Assembly (NCBI RefSeq): GCF_052076105.1
Contig: NZ_CP197245.1
Coordinates: forward strand, 4,712,001-4,776,000
Direction: 5' to 3'
Length of the DNA: 64,000 nt
From: Tardiphaga sp052076105
GTDB lineage: Bacteria > Pseudomonadota > Alphaproteobacteria > Rhizobiales > Xanthobacteraceae
Shown: positions 26,292-34,379 of the stretch, in pieces
Numbering within the stretch: the stretch's first letter is position 1
Layout: each line of letters starts with the position of its first letter
Made by a program: the position numbers and the translations under genes
Notes under the pieces: generated by a model
Databases searched by the model: none
What the model was told of the DNA's origin: nothing
What the model saw: only the letters and a program-made list of their open reading frames with translations

Positions 26292-26324
26292 GCTGAGATC
26301 TTCGATTACAGAACCACGAACTCC

Positions 26325-26405
26325 GTCATGGCCGGGCTTGTCCCGGCCATCCACGTCTTCGCCTCAGGCCAAGACGTGGATACCCGGCATTCGCCGGGCA
26401 TGACG
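26325..26405. repeat. Palindromic intergenic repeat
   Basis: Nested inverted arms, including TCCACGTCTT (26349-26358) against AAGACGTGGA and outer GTCATGGCCGGG against CCGGGCATGAC. The element is about 80 bases and separates the convergent peroxiredoxin and rnhA genes. Confidence 0.7.
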
Positions 26406-26446
26406 ACAGAGTTGGATGCGCAGTCAGCGCAAAATGCCGCCCGCTC

Positions 26447-26917
26447 CTACCGGCCCCGGTTCTCCGCCAGACCATCCCGCGACAGCTGATCCGCGCGTTC
26501 GTTCTCCGCGTGACCGGCATGGCCCTTGACCCAGTGCCAGCGTACGTCATGGGTCTTCAGCGCGGCGTCGAGCCGCTGCCACAGGTCGACATTCTTCACC
26601 GGCTTCTTGTCGGCGGTCTTCCAGCCGTTTTTCTTCCAGCCGTGAATCCAGCTCATGATGCCATTGCGTAAGTACTGGCTGTCGGTGTGCAGATCGACGG
26701 AGCACGGCTTCTTCAGCGCCTCCAGCGCGGAGATCGCCGCCATCAGCTCCATGCGATTATTGGTGGTGTGCGCCTCGCCGCCCTTCAATTCCTTCTCGGC
26801 ATCGCCGAACCGAAGGATCGCGCCCCAGCCGCCGGGGCCGGGATTCCCGGAGCAGGCGCCGTCCGTATAGATCGTCACAGGCGTCGATGTCGTCACGCGG
26901 GCAGTCTCATGCGGCAA
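26447..26917 (-). CDS. rnhA: Ribonuclease HI
   Basis: A 156-residue protein matching RNase HI in length. Catalytic residues are visible: Asp in IYTDGACSGNPGPGGWG, Glu in TNNRMELMAAI, Asp in DLHTDSQYLRNGI, and the His/Asp of KGHAGHAENERADQLS. It cleaves the RNA of RNA-DNA hybrids during replication. It begins 3 bases after the thrB stop (26921), so it is co-transcribed with thrB and ispH, an order common in Rhizobiales. Confidence 0.95.
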   Translation of the reverse strand: MPHETARVTTSTPVTIYTDGACSGNPGPGGWGAILRFGDAEKELKGGEAHTTNNRMELMAAISALEALKKPCSVDLHTDSQYLRNGIMSWIHGWKKNGWKTADKKPVKNVDLWQRLDAALKTHDVRWHWVKGHAGHAENERADQLSRDGLAENRGR

Positions 26918-26920
26918 GTC

Positions 26921-27901
26921 TTATGCGGGGAGTTTGGGAGCTTCGACGCCGTAATCCGCCATGGATGCCACCGACTGGTGGAAGCGCAGGATGCGGACAT
27001 AGTCCAGCGGGTTCTTCGGCTTCACGAAGGCGCCTTCCGGCACGTTGAGAAAATCCACCAGACGCGTGAGCAGGAAGCGGATGGCAGCGCCACGCGCCAG
27101 CAGCGGAAATGCCTTCTGCTCGGCTTCGGTGAGCTGCCGCACACTGTTATAGGCGTTGAAGAATGCGCGGGCCTTGGTGGCGTTGAAGGAATAGTCCTGC
27201 TCGAAGCACCAGGCATTCAGGCAGATCGCCACGTCATAGGCCAGCAGGTCATTGCAGGCGAACGGAAAGTCGATCAGGCCCGAAAGCTTGTCGCCAAGGA
27301 AGAAGACATTGTCCGGAAACAGATCCGCATGGATGACGCCGACCGGCAGATCGCCCGGCCAGCGCGCGGTGAGATAATCCAGCTCGGTCTGCAGAAAGTT
27401 GAACAAGCCGTGCTGCACGGTGTCCGCGCGCGGCCCCGCCGCCTCGAGCAGCGTGTGCCAGCCATCCACCGAGAGCGGGTTCCTGCGCACCAGGGGGAAA
27501 TCGCGCCCAGCGACATGCATCTTCGCCAGCGCCTCGCCGACACCGGCGCAATGCATCACATTGGGACGGCGCGGCCACATGCCTTCGAGGAAGTTGATGA
27601 TCGCCGCCGGCCGGCCGGCGAGCGTGCTGTAGACCTCGCCATCGCGATTCTTCTGCGGCTGCGGGCAATTCACACCGCGCGCGCAGAGATGCGCCATCAG
27701 GCCCAGAAAATATGGCAGATCGTCCGCCGCCACGCGCTTCTCATAGAGCGTGAGGATATACGCGCCCTTGGAGGTGTGGAGCAGGAAGTTGGAATTCTCG
27801 ACGCCTTCGGCGATGCCCTTGTAGGAGAGCAATTCGCCGACATCGTAGCTTTTCAGAAAGTCCGCGAGATCATCGGCAGCGACGTCGGTGTAAACCGCCA
27901 T
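26921..27901 (-). CDS. thrB: Homoserine kinase (APH-fold ThrB)
   Basis: A 326-residue protein with the aminoglycoside-phosphotransferase fold used by alphaproteobacterial ThrB. It opens MAVYTDVAADDLADFLKSYDVG and has YKGIAEGVENSNFLL (nucleotide loop), the catalytic loop VIHADLFPDNVFF near 195 and the metal-binding LIDFPFACNDLLAYD. It phosphorylates homoserine on the way to threonine. It lies between ispH (5 bases upstream) and rnhA (3 bases downstream), forming a tight three-gene operon. Confidence 0.95.
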   Translation of the reverse strand: MAVYTDVAADDLADFLKSYDVGELLSYKGIAEGVENSNFLLHTSKGAYILTLYEKRVAADDLPYFLGLMAHLCARGVNCPQPQKNRDGEVYSTLAGRPAAIINFLEGMWPRRPNVMHCAGVGEALAKMHVAGRDFPLVRRNPLSVDGWHTLLEAAGPRADTVQHGLFNFLQTELDYLTARWPGDLPVGVIHADLFPDNVFFLGDKLSGLIDFPFACNDLLAYDVAICLNAWCFEQDYSFNATKARAFFNAYNSVRQLTEAEQKAFPLLARGAAIRFLLTRLVDFLNVPEGAFVKPKNPLDYVRILRFHQSVASMADYGVEAPKLPA

Positions 27902-27906
27902 CGCAC

Positions 27907-28869
27907 TTATGCCGCGTCAGGGCGCAACGAACGCGGCAGCGGGAAGAACTCGTTCTCCTCAGCGGCCGACACGGTCTCGACATGCAGCGTGTAGCGCTGC
28001 GCGAACGCGTCCATGATCTCTTCGACGATCACTTCCGGCGCCGATGCGCCTGCGGTGATGCCAAGGCTGGAGATGCCGTCGAACATGGACCAGTCGAGAT
28101 CGCTGGCGCGCTGCGCCAGCACCGACACCTTGCAGCCTTCGCGCTCGGCCACTTCACGCAGCCGCTGCGAATTCGATGAGTTCGGCGCGCCGACCACGAT
28201 CAGCGCATCGACCACCGGCGCCACCTTCTTCACCGCGAGCTGGCGGTTGGTGGTGGCGTAGCAGATGTCTTCCTTGTGCGGTCCGTTGATGGTCGGGAAG
28301 CGCTCCTTGAGCACGGCGACAATCTCCGCCGTGTCATCGATCGACAGCGTCGTCTGGGTCACGAAAGCGAGGTTGTCCGGATCCTTCGGCTGGAAGGTCT
28401 GCGCATCCTCGGCCGTCTCGATCAGCTGGACGGCGCCCGGCGGCAGCTGGCCGACCGTGCCGACCACTTCCGGATGATGGGAATGCCCGATCAGCAGGAT
28501 TTCGCGGCCACGCTTGAAGTGGATCGCCGCCTCGCGGTGAACCTTGGTCACCAGCGGGCAGGTCGCGTCCAGGGAGAAGAAATTGCGCTGGCGCGCATCT
28601 TCCGGAACCGACTTCGGCACGCCGTGGGCGGAAAATACGACCGGTGCGGAGGTATTATCTGGAATCTCGGCCAGTTCCTCGACGAAGATCGCGCCCTTGG
28701 TCTTCAGGCTGTCCACCACATATTTGTTATGGACGATTTCGTGCCGGACATAGACCGGCGCGCCATGGATGGCGAGTGCGCGTTCGACCGTATCGATCGC
28801 CCGGACGACGCCTGCGCAGAAGCCACGCGGCGAGCAAAGCACGAGTTTAAGGGGCGGTTTGGTCGTCAT
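27907..28869 (-). CDS. ispH: 4-hydroxy-3-methylbut-2-enyl diphosphate reductase
   Basis: A 320-residue iron-sulphur enzyme of normal length. The three cluster cysteines are in SPRGFCAGVVRAI (near 18), LDATCPLVTKVHREA (near 102) and DICYATTNRQLAV (near 200). The substrate-binding His residues (VRHEIVHNK, IGHSHHPE) and the APNSSNSQRL motif are present. It catalyses the last step of the non-mevalonate isoprenoid pathway. It is the first gene of the ispH-thrB-rnhA operon and is divergent from trcR. Confidence 0.95.
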   Translation of the reverse strand: MTTKPPLKLVLCSPRGFCAGVVRAIDTVERALAIHGAPVYVRHEIVHNKYVVDSLKTKGAIFVEELAEIPDNTSAPVVFSAHGVPKSVPEDARQRNFFSLDATCPLVTKVHREAAIHFKRGREILLIGHSHHPEVVGTVGQLPPGAVQLIETAEDAQTFQPKDPDNLAFVTQTTLSIDDTAEIVAVLKERFPTINGPHKEDICYATTNRQLAVKKVAPVVDALIVVGAPNSSNSQRLREVAEREGCKVSVLAQRASDLDWSMFDGISSLGITAGASAPEVIVEEIMDAFAQRYTLHVETVSAAEENEFFPLPRSLRPDAA

Positions 28870-29127
28870 ATCGGGCGATCCAGGGGCCTTGGAGCAGGTT
28901 CAGCAACCGGAACCGCGGATGCGAGCGCTCAATTTAATGGAGAAATCAGCCAAAGGGCTTGTTTGCATAAGGACTTGGGGCCGGTTTGCGGCGGTGTCAA
29001 GGCCGAACTGTCGGGCATTGCGTGGTTGCCCTCGGACAGATTATATAGAGGCTTAATTCCCGTCATCCCCGATGACCAGACGGCTTCGCCTCCGAAAGAG
29101 GTGGGCGAGGCACAAAGGAGATTTGCC

Positions 29128-29826
29128 ATGAGCAATGCCCCGCTGATGCCAAAAGCGACGGCCGTGTGGCTCGTTGACAATACGGCGCTGACCTTCGACC
29201 AGGTCGCCGATTTCACCAAGATGCACGTGCTCGAAGTCCGCGCCATTGCCGACGGCGACGCCGCCCAGGGCATCAAGGGCATGGACCCGATTTCCAACGG
29301 CCAGCTGACCCGCGACGAGATCGAAAAGGGCGAAAAGGACAAGAATTACCGGCTCAAGCTCGAAGAGAGCAAGGTGATCCTCCCGCCGGCCGCCAAGAAG
29401 AAGGGCCCGCGCTACACCCCGGTGTCGCGCCGCCACGAGCGCCCGAGCGCGATCCTGTGGCTGGTCCGCAGCCATCCGGAGCTCAAGGACAGCCAGATCA
29501 TGCGTCTGGTCGGCACCACCAAGACCACGATCGCCTCGATCCGCGACCGCACCCACTGGAACGCCTCGACCCTGACCCCGATGGATCCGGTGACCCTCGG
29601 CCTGTGCTCGCAGATCGAACTCGATTTCGAAGTCCAGCGCGCGGCCAAGGAAAAGCCGACCGATCAGGCTTATGGCGGCGCGACCCTGCTACCGGCCTCG
29701 GAAACCACCCGCAAGGACGAGTTCGAGACCACCGAGAGCAGCCGCGACGACCTCAATGTCGATGCCGTATTCGCCAAGCTGAAGACCATCGGCGGCGGCA
29801 AGAAGCAGGACGACGAGGAAGAATAG
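29128..29826 (+). CDS. trcR: Cell-cycle transcriptional regulator TrcR (DUF1013)
   Basis: A 232-residue protein, the DUF1013 family found across Alphaproteobacteria and named TrcR. Typical blocks are MPKATAVWLVDNTALTFDQVADFTKMHVLEV, GIKGMDPISNGQLTRDEIEKGEKD and the HTH-like RHERPSAILWLVRSHPELKDSQIMRLVGTTKTTI. A charged, acidic tail ends GGGKKQDDEEE. The ATG at 29128 is fixed by AAAGGAG 8 bases upstream. The frame stays open for 850 bases further up, but that part is antisense to ispH and not conserved. It is followed by a strong terminator. Confidence 0.88.
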   Translation: MSNAPLMPKATAVWLVDNTALTFDQVADFTKMHVLEVRAIADGDAAQGIKGMDPISNGQLTRDEIEKGEKDKNYRLKLEESKVILPPAAKKKGPRYTPVSRRHERPSAILWLVRSHPELKDSQIMRLVGTTKTTIASIRDRTHWNASTLTPMDPVTLGLCSQIELDFEVQRAAKEKPTDQAYGGATLLPASETTRKDEFETTESSRDDLNVDAVFAKLKTIGGGKKQDDEEE

Positions 29827-29870
29827 GCGCCTGCGCTGCGCACAGATGCGCGGCGGCAATTGCAGAATTG

Positions 29871-29910
29871 AAAACGCGGCGGTTCATCCCGCCGCGTTTT
29901 TTTTTGTTTC
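29871..29910 (+). terminator. Intrinsic terminator after trcR
   Basis: AAAACGCGGCGG paired with CCGCCGCGTTTT (29889-29900) and followed by a run of T (to 29905). This is a textbook intrinsic terminator 45 bases after the stop. Confidence 0.9.
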
Positions 29911-29916
29911 TGTAGT

Positions 29917-30003
29917 TTGTAGGATGGGTAGAGCGTCTTCGCGAAACCCATCGTTACCGCACGAAAGAGATGGGTTTCGCTGCGCTCTACCCATCCTACA
30001 AAC
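29917..30003. repeat. Palindromic repeat, GGATGGGTAGAGC family, copy 1
   Basis: Outer arms TTGTAGGATGGGTAGAGCG and its complement at the right end, with inner arms GCGAAACCCATC and GATGGGTTTCGC. A second copy with the same arms is at 32296-32393. Confidence 0.85.
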
Positions 30004-30108
30004 ACCTTCCATCCCGCTACACCAGCAACCGACGCATAATCTTCACTTTCCAAACGCCATCGAATCCTGCGACATCGCGCATGGACGGCAACGCTTGGAG
30101 TGGCGACG

Positions 30109-30438
30109 ATGGCATCTCTCTGGCTCGGTCTGGTGCGATTGCTGGCCGGCTTCCGCCGCGGCCTGCGCGATCCCGAATTTCGCGCGACCCTGTTTCTGCT
30201 GGCCATCGCCATGGCCGCCGGCGCCGTGTTCTTTCACGCCGTGGAAGGCTGGCCGTGGATCGACGCTGCCTATTTCAGCGCGATGGCACTCACCACTGTC
30301 GGCGACGCCACGCTGTCGCCGACCACCGCCATCGCCAAAATCTTCACCATGCTGTTCTCGATATCAGGCATCGGACTGATGCTGGCATTCCTGTCGCGGC
30401 TATCGACGTTCCGCGAGCATGAGGAAGGGCGGGAGTAG
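30109..30438 (+). CDS. Two-TM ion channel with variant selectivity filter
   Basis: A 109-residue protein. Two hydrophobic segments (about 22-45 and 80-103) flank a pore loop, AAYFSAMALTTVGDATLSPTTAIAKIFT. This is the arrangement of small K+ channels of the Ion_trans_2 family. The filter reads TVGDA in place of TVGYG. Start: ATG at 30109 with GGAG 9 bases upstream; a GTG 9 bases earlier is possible. Ion selectivity cannot be stated from sequence. It stands alone downstream of a repeat. Confidence 0.75.
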   Translation: MASLWLGLVRLLAGFRRGLRDPEFRATLFLLAIAMAAGAVFFHAVEGWPWIDAAYFSAMALTTVGDATLSPTTAIAKIFTMLFSISGIGLMLAFLSRLSTFREHEEGRE

Positions 30439-30515
30439 CATGAGGAAAGTCAGAATTTCTTCCCGCAGCGAGTTTCAGGATGTGATAGTCAGGCAGCCCT
30501 GACGGAGAAACCCTA

Positions 30516-30722
30516 GTGCGCTATGCAGTTGTCATCGAGAAGACCGACAACAACTATTCCGCATACGTGCCGGACCTGCCCGGCTGCGTCGCAACCGGCG
30601 ATACAGTGAAGATCGTCGAGGCCGAGATCCGGGACGCTGTCCGCTTTCATATCGAAGGCTTGAAAGAAGACGGGCTACCTGTCCCCGCCCCGACCAGCAT
30701 TGCGGATTACGTCGAGACCTGA
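30516..30722 (+). CDS. HicB-family antitoxin-like protein (orphan)
   Basis: A 68-residue protein starting at GTG, with CGGAGAAA about 8 bases upstream. The sequence RYAVVIEKTDNNYSAYVPDLPGCVATGDTV is the partially degraded RNase H fold of HicB, and the C-terminus ends PAPTSIADYVET without an obvious DNA-binding domain. HicB normally neutralises the HicA mRNA interferase encoded next to it. No HicA-like gene is present on either side. The preceding 77 bases hold only a 20-codon frame (ATG at 30440) of no recognised family. The protein may be an orphan or act on a distant toxin. Confidence 0.75.
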   Translation: MRYAVVIEKTDNNYSAYVPDLPGCVATGDTVKIVEAEIRDAVRFHIEGLKEDGLPVPAPTSIADYVET

Positions 30723-30734
30723 CGTTGCGGGCCC

Positions 30735-30953
30735 TCACGCCTTCTTCAGAAATTCCGTCCGCAGCACCAGGCCCTTCACCTTGTCGGTGCGGCCTTCGAT
30801 CTCGTCTTCATTGTCGGTGAGATGGATGTTCTTGATCACAGTGCCGCGCTTGAGCACGGTGGACGAGCCTTTCAGCTTGAGGTCCTTGATCAGTGTGACG
30901 GTGTCACCCTCGGCGAGCAGCGCGCCGTTCGAATCCCTGACCTTGATATCCAT
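30735..30953 (-). CDS. PhnA/YjdM-like protein, C-terminal domain only
   Basis: A 72-residue protein: VRDSNGALLAEGDTVTLIKDLKLKGSSTVLKRGTVIKNIHL and the acidic-basic end RTDKVKGLVLRTEFLKKA match the PhnA domain. The family's usual length is about 110 residues with an N-terminal zinc ribbon, which is missing here. Short forms are frequent in this family of bacteria. The function is unknown; the link to phosphonate use is historical. The start is set at 30953; the in-frame upstream residues do not look coding. Confidence 0.75.
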   Translation of the reverse strand: MDIKVRDSNGALLAEGDTVTLIKDLKLKGSSTVLKRGTVIKNIHLTDNEDEIEGRTDKVKGLVLRTEFLKKA

Positions 30954-31045
30954 GATGTTGTCCTGATGGTGCGATGGTTTGGAGCGGGGCACCCAACAGG
31001 ATGGGAGCGCCGAAAGCAACAGTTGCGCGGCAAAATGGCAAAAAA

Positions 31046-31072
31046 GAAGGGCCGACTGACATCGGCCCTTCA
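31046..31072 (-). terminator. Intrinsic terminator after ompW
   Basis: Minus-strand stem AAGGGCCGA/TCGGCCCTT followed by CTTTTTT, 22 bases past the ompW stop. Confidence 0.85.
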
Positions 31073-31093
31073 GTCAGAGAGAGACCGACAGAA

Positions 31094-31789
31094 TCAGAAC
31101 TTGTAGGTGATGCCGGTGCCGACCAGCCACGGGTCGAGCTTGACCTGACCGGTGATCGCTGCGCCTGACGCCAGCGTGCCTTCCCAATCCGGGCGCATCC
31201 ACATCTTCTTCACGTCGACATTCCAGCCCCAGTGCTTGTCGATCATGTAATCGAAGCCGAACTGCAGCACCGGCGCGGCGGTGTCCTTCAGACGGCTGTT
31301 GGTCACGCCCACGCCGCTGGCACTCTGGCTGAAGAACCAGGTGTAGTTCACGCCTGCGCCGATATAGGGCTTGAAGGCGCCGAACTGCGTGAAGTGATAC
31401 TGGAAGGTCAGCGTCGGCGGCAGCAGCCAGGCCTTGCCAACATCGAGGCCGGCGATGGCGCCATCGCCGGTGACGTGGTGCTTGGTGACGCCGAGGATCA
31501 GTTCTGCTGCGAGGTTCGGCGTGAAGAAATACGAGATGTCGAGTTCGGGAACGACCTGATCGGAGGTCTTCAGGCTGGAGCCCGGCACCTGGTGAACCGT
31601 GCCGCCATTCTCCGGAATGACGCCGAGCACGCGCAAACGGATCATCCAGGGATTCCACGCCTCGACCACCGGCGCCTTGTAATACGGTGTCGCGGCCGGA
31701 AGATCGGCGGCGCCTGCCGTCGTCGCCATGCTGGTCATCGCCGTTGCCGCCATCAGCAACGACATCGTTGTCAAAATTCTCTTCATCAC
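31094..31789 (-). CDS. ompW: OmpW-family outer-membrane protein
   Basis: A 231-residue protein with a signal peptide ending TTAGAADLPA near residue 28. The eight-stranded barrel pattern of OmpW follows: NPWMIRLRVLGVIPENGG, ELDISYFFTPNLAAELILG, LPPTLTFQYHF, FKPYIGAGVNYTWF, GWNVDVKKMWM. The final residue is Phe (TYKF), as required for barrel assembly. OmpW forms a narrow hydrophobic channel for small nonpolar molecules and is often stress-responsive. Two adjacent Met codons (31789 and 31786) are equal start candidates. It has its own terminator. Confidence 0.92.
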   Translation of the reverse strand: MMKRILTTMSLLMAATAMTSMATTAGAADLPAATPYYKAPVVEAWNPWMIRLRVLGVIPENGGTVHQVPGSSLKTSDQVVPELDISYFFTPNLAAELILGVTKHHVTGDGAIAGLDVGKAWLLPPTLTFQYHFTQFGAFKPYIGAGVNYTWFFSQSASGVGVTNSRLKDTAAPVLQFGFDYMIDKHWGWNVDVKKMWMRPDWEGTLASGAAITGQVKLDPWLVGTGITYKF

Positions 31790-31891
31790 GAAGCGCCCTG
31801 TCTTTCGATTCGTTCGGAGTGAACGATCTCACCCGATCAAATCCGAAAGACGCTCGCTGCGGCGCCTGCACGTTGATCTCCATCAAAAGCA

Positions 31892-31924
31892 AACGACCGC
31901 ACAGCGTCTCGCTGCGCGGTCGTT
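31892..31924 (-). terminator. Terminator after the small lipoprotein gene
   Basis: Arms AACGACCGC (31892-31900) and GCGGTCGTT (31916-31924), with extra pairing inside. On the minus strand it is followed by TGCTTTTG. Confidence 0.65.
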
Positions 31925-31966
31925 GCCTTTGGGTGACACAGTCTTGCGGAATATCAATCCGCGGCG

Positions 31967-32233
31967 TTACGGCCGGTTCGGATTGTTCAGCATGTACTCG
32001 CCGAGATTACGCTGCGCGCGGTCGGCACGATTGATCGCATTGCTGCGCTGGACGTCGCGGTCCTTGCGGCAGGCTGCATATTCCGTTGACCCGGCAACGA
32101 CACCATTGGCGCGGCAGATCGCGTCATCGTCGTCGCCGAGACTCGAGATCGGCACATCGGTACGGCGCGCGCAGGCGCTGAGCAGCGTCGCGGCCAGCGT
32201 CAGCGCGATGAGAGAGGTCGAGGTCAGTCGCAT
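31967..32233 (-). CDS. Small lipoprotein of unknown function
   Basis: An 88-residue protein with a lipoprotein signal: LIALTLAATLLSACARR, the lipobox LSAC placing the lipidated Cys at residue 21. The mature part is short, hydrophilic and charged (DDDDAICRANGVVAGSTEYAACRKDRD), with two further cysteines. This is a frequent small lipoprotein type in Bradyrhizobium relatives, with no known function. It has a promoter-sized gap upstream and a hairpin terminator downstream. Confidence 0.75.
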   Translation of the reverse strand: MRLTSTSLIALTLAATLLSACARRTDVPISSLGDDDDAICRANGVVAGSTEYAACRKDRDVQRSNAINRADRAQRNLGEYMLNNPNRP

Positions 32234-32295
32234 GCATGGTTCCTGTCACGTCGGTGACGCCGTGTTTAGCGCGAAATGCGGGATTTGTAAGGTGG

Positions 32296-32393
32296 GTAGG
32301 ATGGGTAGAGCGGAGGCGCATCGCGCCAAAGCGAAACCCATCGGCCGGGTCAGTGGCAGAGTGATGGGTTTCGCTCCGCTCTACCCATCCTAC
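32296..32393. repeat. Palindromic repeat, GGATGGGTAGAGC family, copy 2
   Basis: GTAGGATGGGTAGAGCG at the left, CGCTCTACCCATCCTAC at the right, with inner GCGAAACCCATC and GATGGGTTTCGC arms. It is the same element as at 29917-30003 and lies just past the prpE stop codon. Confidence 0.85.
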
Positions 32394-32402
32394 GACCGAG
32401 CC

Positions 32403-34313
32403 TCACACCCTGCCCTTCAGCGCCGCGCCGATTTCGTCCAGCGACTTCGGATCCTCGATGGTCGCGGGCATGGTCCAGCTGTCGCCGTCCGCGATCTTCT
32501 TGATGGTGCCGCGCAGGATCTTGCCCGACCGCGTCTTCGGCAGGCGTGCCACGGCGATGGCGAGCTTGAAGGCGGCGACCGGCCCAAGTTTCTCGCGCAC
32601 CAAAGCGACGACTTCCTTTTCGATCTCCGCAGTGGAGCGCGCGACGCCGGCCTTCAACACCAGGAAGCCGCAGGGCACCTCGCCCTTGATCGTATCCTTG
32701 ATGCCCAGCACGGCGCATTCGGCGACGTCGGGATGCGAGGCCAGAATCTCTTCCATGCCGCCAGTGGAGAGGCGATGGCCGGCGACATTGATGATGTCGT
32801 CGGTGCGGCCCATCACATAGACGTAGCCGTCGTCATCAAGATAACCGGCATCGGACGTTTTGTAGTAGCCGGGGAATTCGTTGAAATAGGCTTCCTTGCA
32901 GCGTTCGTCCTGCTCCCACAAAGTCGGCAGACAGGCCGGCGGCATCGGCAGCTTGATCACGATGGAGCCCATGGTGCCCGCAGGCAGCGGCTTTGCCGCC
33001 TCATCCACCACCTCGACCTTGTAGCCGGGCATCGGCACTGTCGGCGAGCCGTGCTTCACCGGCAACTGGCCAAGGCCCACCGGATTGCCGGCGATGCACC
33101 AGCCGGTCTCGGTCTGCCACCAGTGATCGATCACCGGCACCTTCAATTGCTTCTCGGCCCAGTCAACCGTCGGCGGATCGGCGCGCTCGCCGGCCAAAAA
33201 CAGCGTGCGGAAATGCGAGAGATCGTATTTGCGGATGAAGCTGCCGTCCGGATCGTCCTTGCGGATGGCGCGGAAGGCGGTCGGCGCGGTGAAAAAAGCA
33301 ACGGCCTTGTGTTCGGAGATGACGCGCCAGAACGCGCCGGCATCCGGCGTACCGACCGGCTTGCCTTCATACATGATCGAGGTCGCGCCATGCAGCAGCG
33401 GGCCATAGACGATGTAGCTATGGCCGACCACCCAGCCGATGTCGGAGCCGCACCACCAGACCTCACCCGGCTTCACGCCGTAGAGATTCTCCATCGACCA
33501 AGCCAGCGCGACGGCATGGCCGCCATTGTCGCGCACCACGCCCTTGGGCTTGCCGGTCGTGCCGGACGTATAGAGGATGTAGAGCGGATCGGTCGCCAGC
33601 ACCGGCACGCAATCGGCGGACTTCTTCGCCGCCATCGCCTTGCTGCGCAATTCGGCCCAGTCGTGATCGCGGCCGGCTTTGAGATCGCAACCATGCTGCG
33701 GGCGCTGCAGGATGATGCAGCCATCGGGCTTCACGCTGGCGAGCGCGATCGCTTCATCCAGCAGCGGCTTGTATTGCACGATGCGGCCGGGCTCGATCCC
33801 GCAACTCGCGGACAGGATCAGCTTCGGCCGCGCATCCTCGATGCGCGTCGCGAGCTCCTTCGCCGCGAAGCCGCCGAACACCACCGAATGCACCGCGCCG
33901 ATGCGCGCGCAGGCGAGCATGGCGACCACAGCTTCCGGCACCATCGGCATATAGAGGATGACGCGATCGCCCTTGCCGACGCCAAGATCCTGCAGGATGG
34001 CGCCGAGTACCTGCACCTCATGCAGCATGTCGGCATAGGTGAATTTCCGGACCTCACCCGTCAGCGGCGAGTCGTGAATCAACGCGACCTGATCGGCGCG
34101 GCCACCCGCGACATGGCGATCCAGCGCGTTGTAGCAGGTGTTGAGCACGCCGCCGACAAACCAGCGGCCGTAAAGACCCACGGACGGATCGAACACCTTC
34201 TTCGCCGGCGCGATCCAGTCGATCGCCTGCGCGGCCTCGCCCCAGAAGCCTTCGGGGTCCGCGAGCGAGCGCGCGTGAACCTCGTGATAGCGGCTGGCAT
34301 TGCGATTTGTCAT
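32403..34313 (-). CDS. prpE: Propionyl-CoA synthetase
   Basis: A 636-residue AMP-forming acyl-CoA synthetase. PrpE-type signatures: YTSGTTGKPKGVVRDNGGHAVAL near 250, WWCGSDIGWVVGHSYIVYGPL near 285, HWWQTETGW near 400, GRTDDIINVAGHRLSTG near 510, and the catalytic Lys (target of acetylation in relatives) in LPKTRSGKILRGT near 600. It activates propionate, and probably acetate less well, to the CoA thioester. No prpB/prpC methylcitrate genes are adjacent. The VVRDNGGH segment favours PrpE over Acs. Confidence 0.9.
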   Translation of the reverse strand: MTNRNASRYHEVHARSLADPEGFWGEAAQAIDWIAPAKKVFDPSVGLYGRWFVGGVLNTCYNALDRHVAGGRADQVALIHDSPLTGEVRKFTYADMLHEVQVLGAILQDLGVGKGDRVILYMPMVPEAVVAMLACARIGAVHSVVFGGFAAKELATRIEDARPKLILSASCGIEPGRIVQYKPLLDEAIALASVKPDGCIILQRPQHGCDLKAGRDHDWAELRSKAMAAKKSADCVPVLATDPLYILYTSGTTGKPKGVVRDNGGHAVALAWSMENLYGVKPGEVWWCGSDIGWVVGHSYIVYGPLLHGATSIMYEGKPVGTPDAGAFWRVISEHKAVAFFTAPTAFRAIRKDDPDGSFIRKYDLSHFRTLFLAGERADPPTVDWAEKQLKVPVIDHWWQTETGWCIAGNPVGLGQLPVKHGSPTVPMPGYKVEVVDEAAKPLPAGTMGSIVIKLPMPPACLPTLWEQDERCKEAYFNEFPGYYKTSDAGYLDDDGYVYVMGRTDDIINVAGHRLSTGGMEEILASHPDVAECAVLGIKDTIKGEVPCGFLVLKAGVARSTAEIEKEVVALVREKLGPVAAFKLAIAVARLPKTRSGKILRGTIKKIADGDSWTMPATIEDPKSLDEIGAALKGRV

Positions 34314-34379
34314 TGGCGTCTCTCCCGCCCCCGCTTACCGCCGGGGTTCATTGCCTCGTCATTGTCACGGGATGGCCAG

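Noticed and set aside
28276..29127. Upstream in-frame extension of trcR by about 280 codons
   Set aside because: It is antisense to ispH. A strong AAAGGAG site precedes the ATG at 29128, where conserved TrcR sequence begins.
30440..30502. Twenty-codon frame before the HicB-like gene as a HicA remnant
   Set aside because: Its sequence MRKVRISSRSEFQDVIVRQP has no likeness to the HicA fold and is too short.
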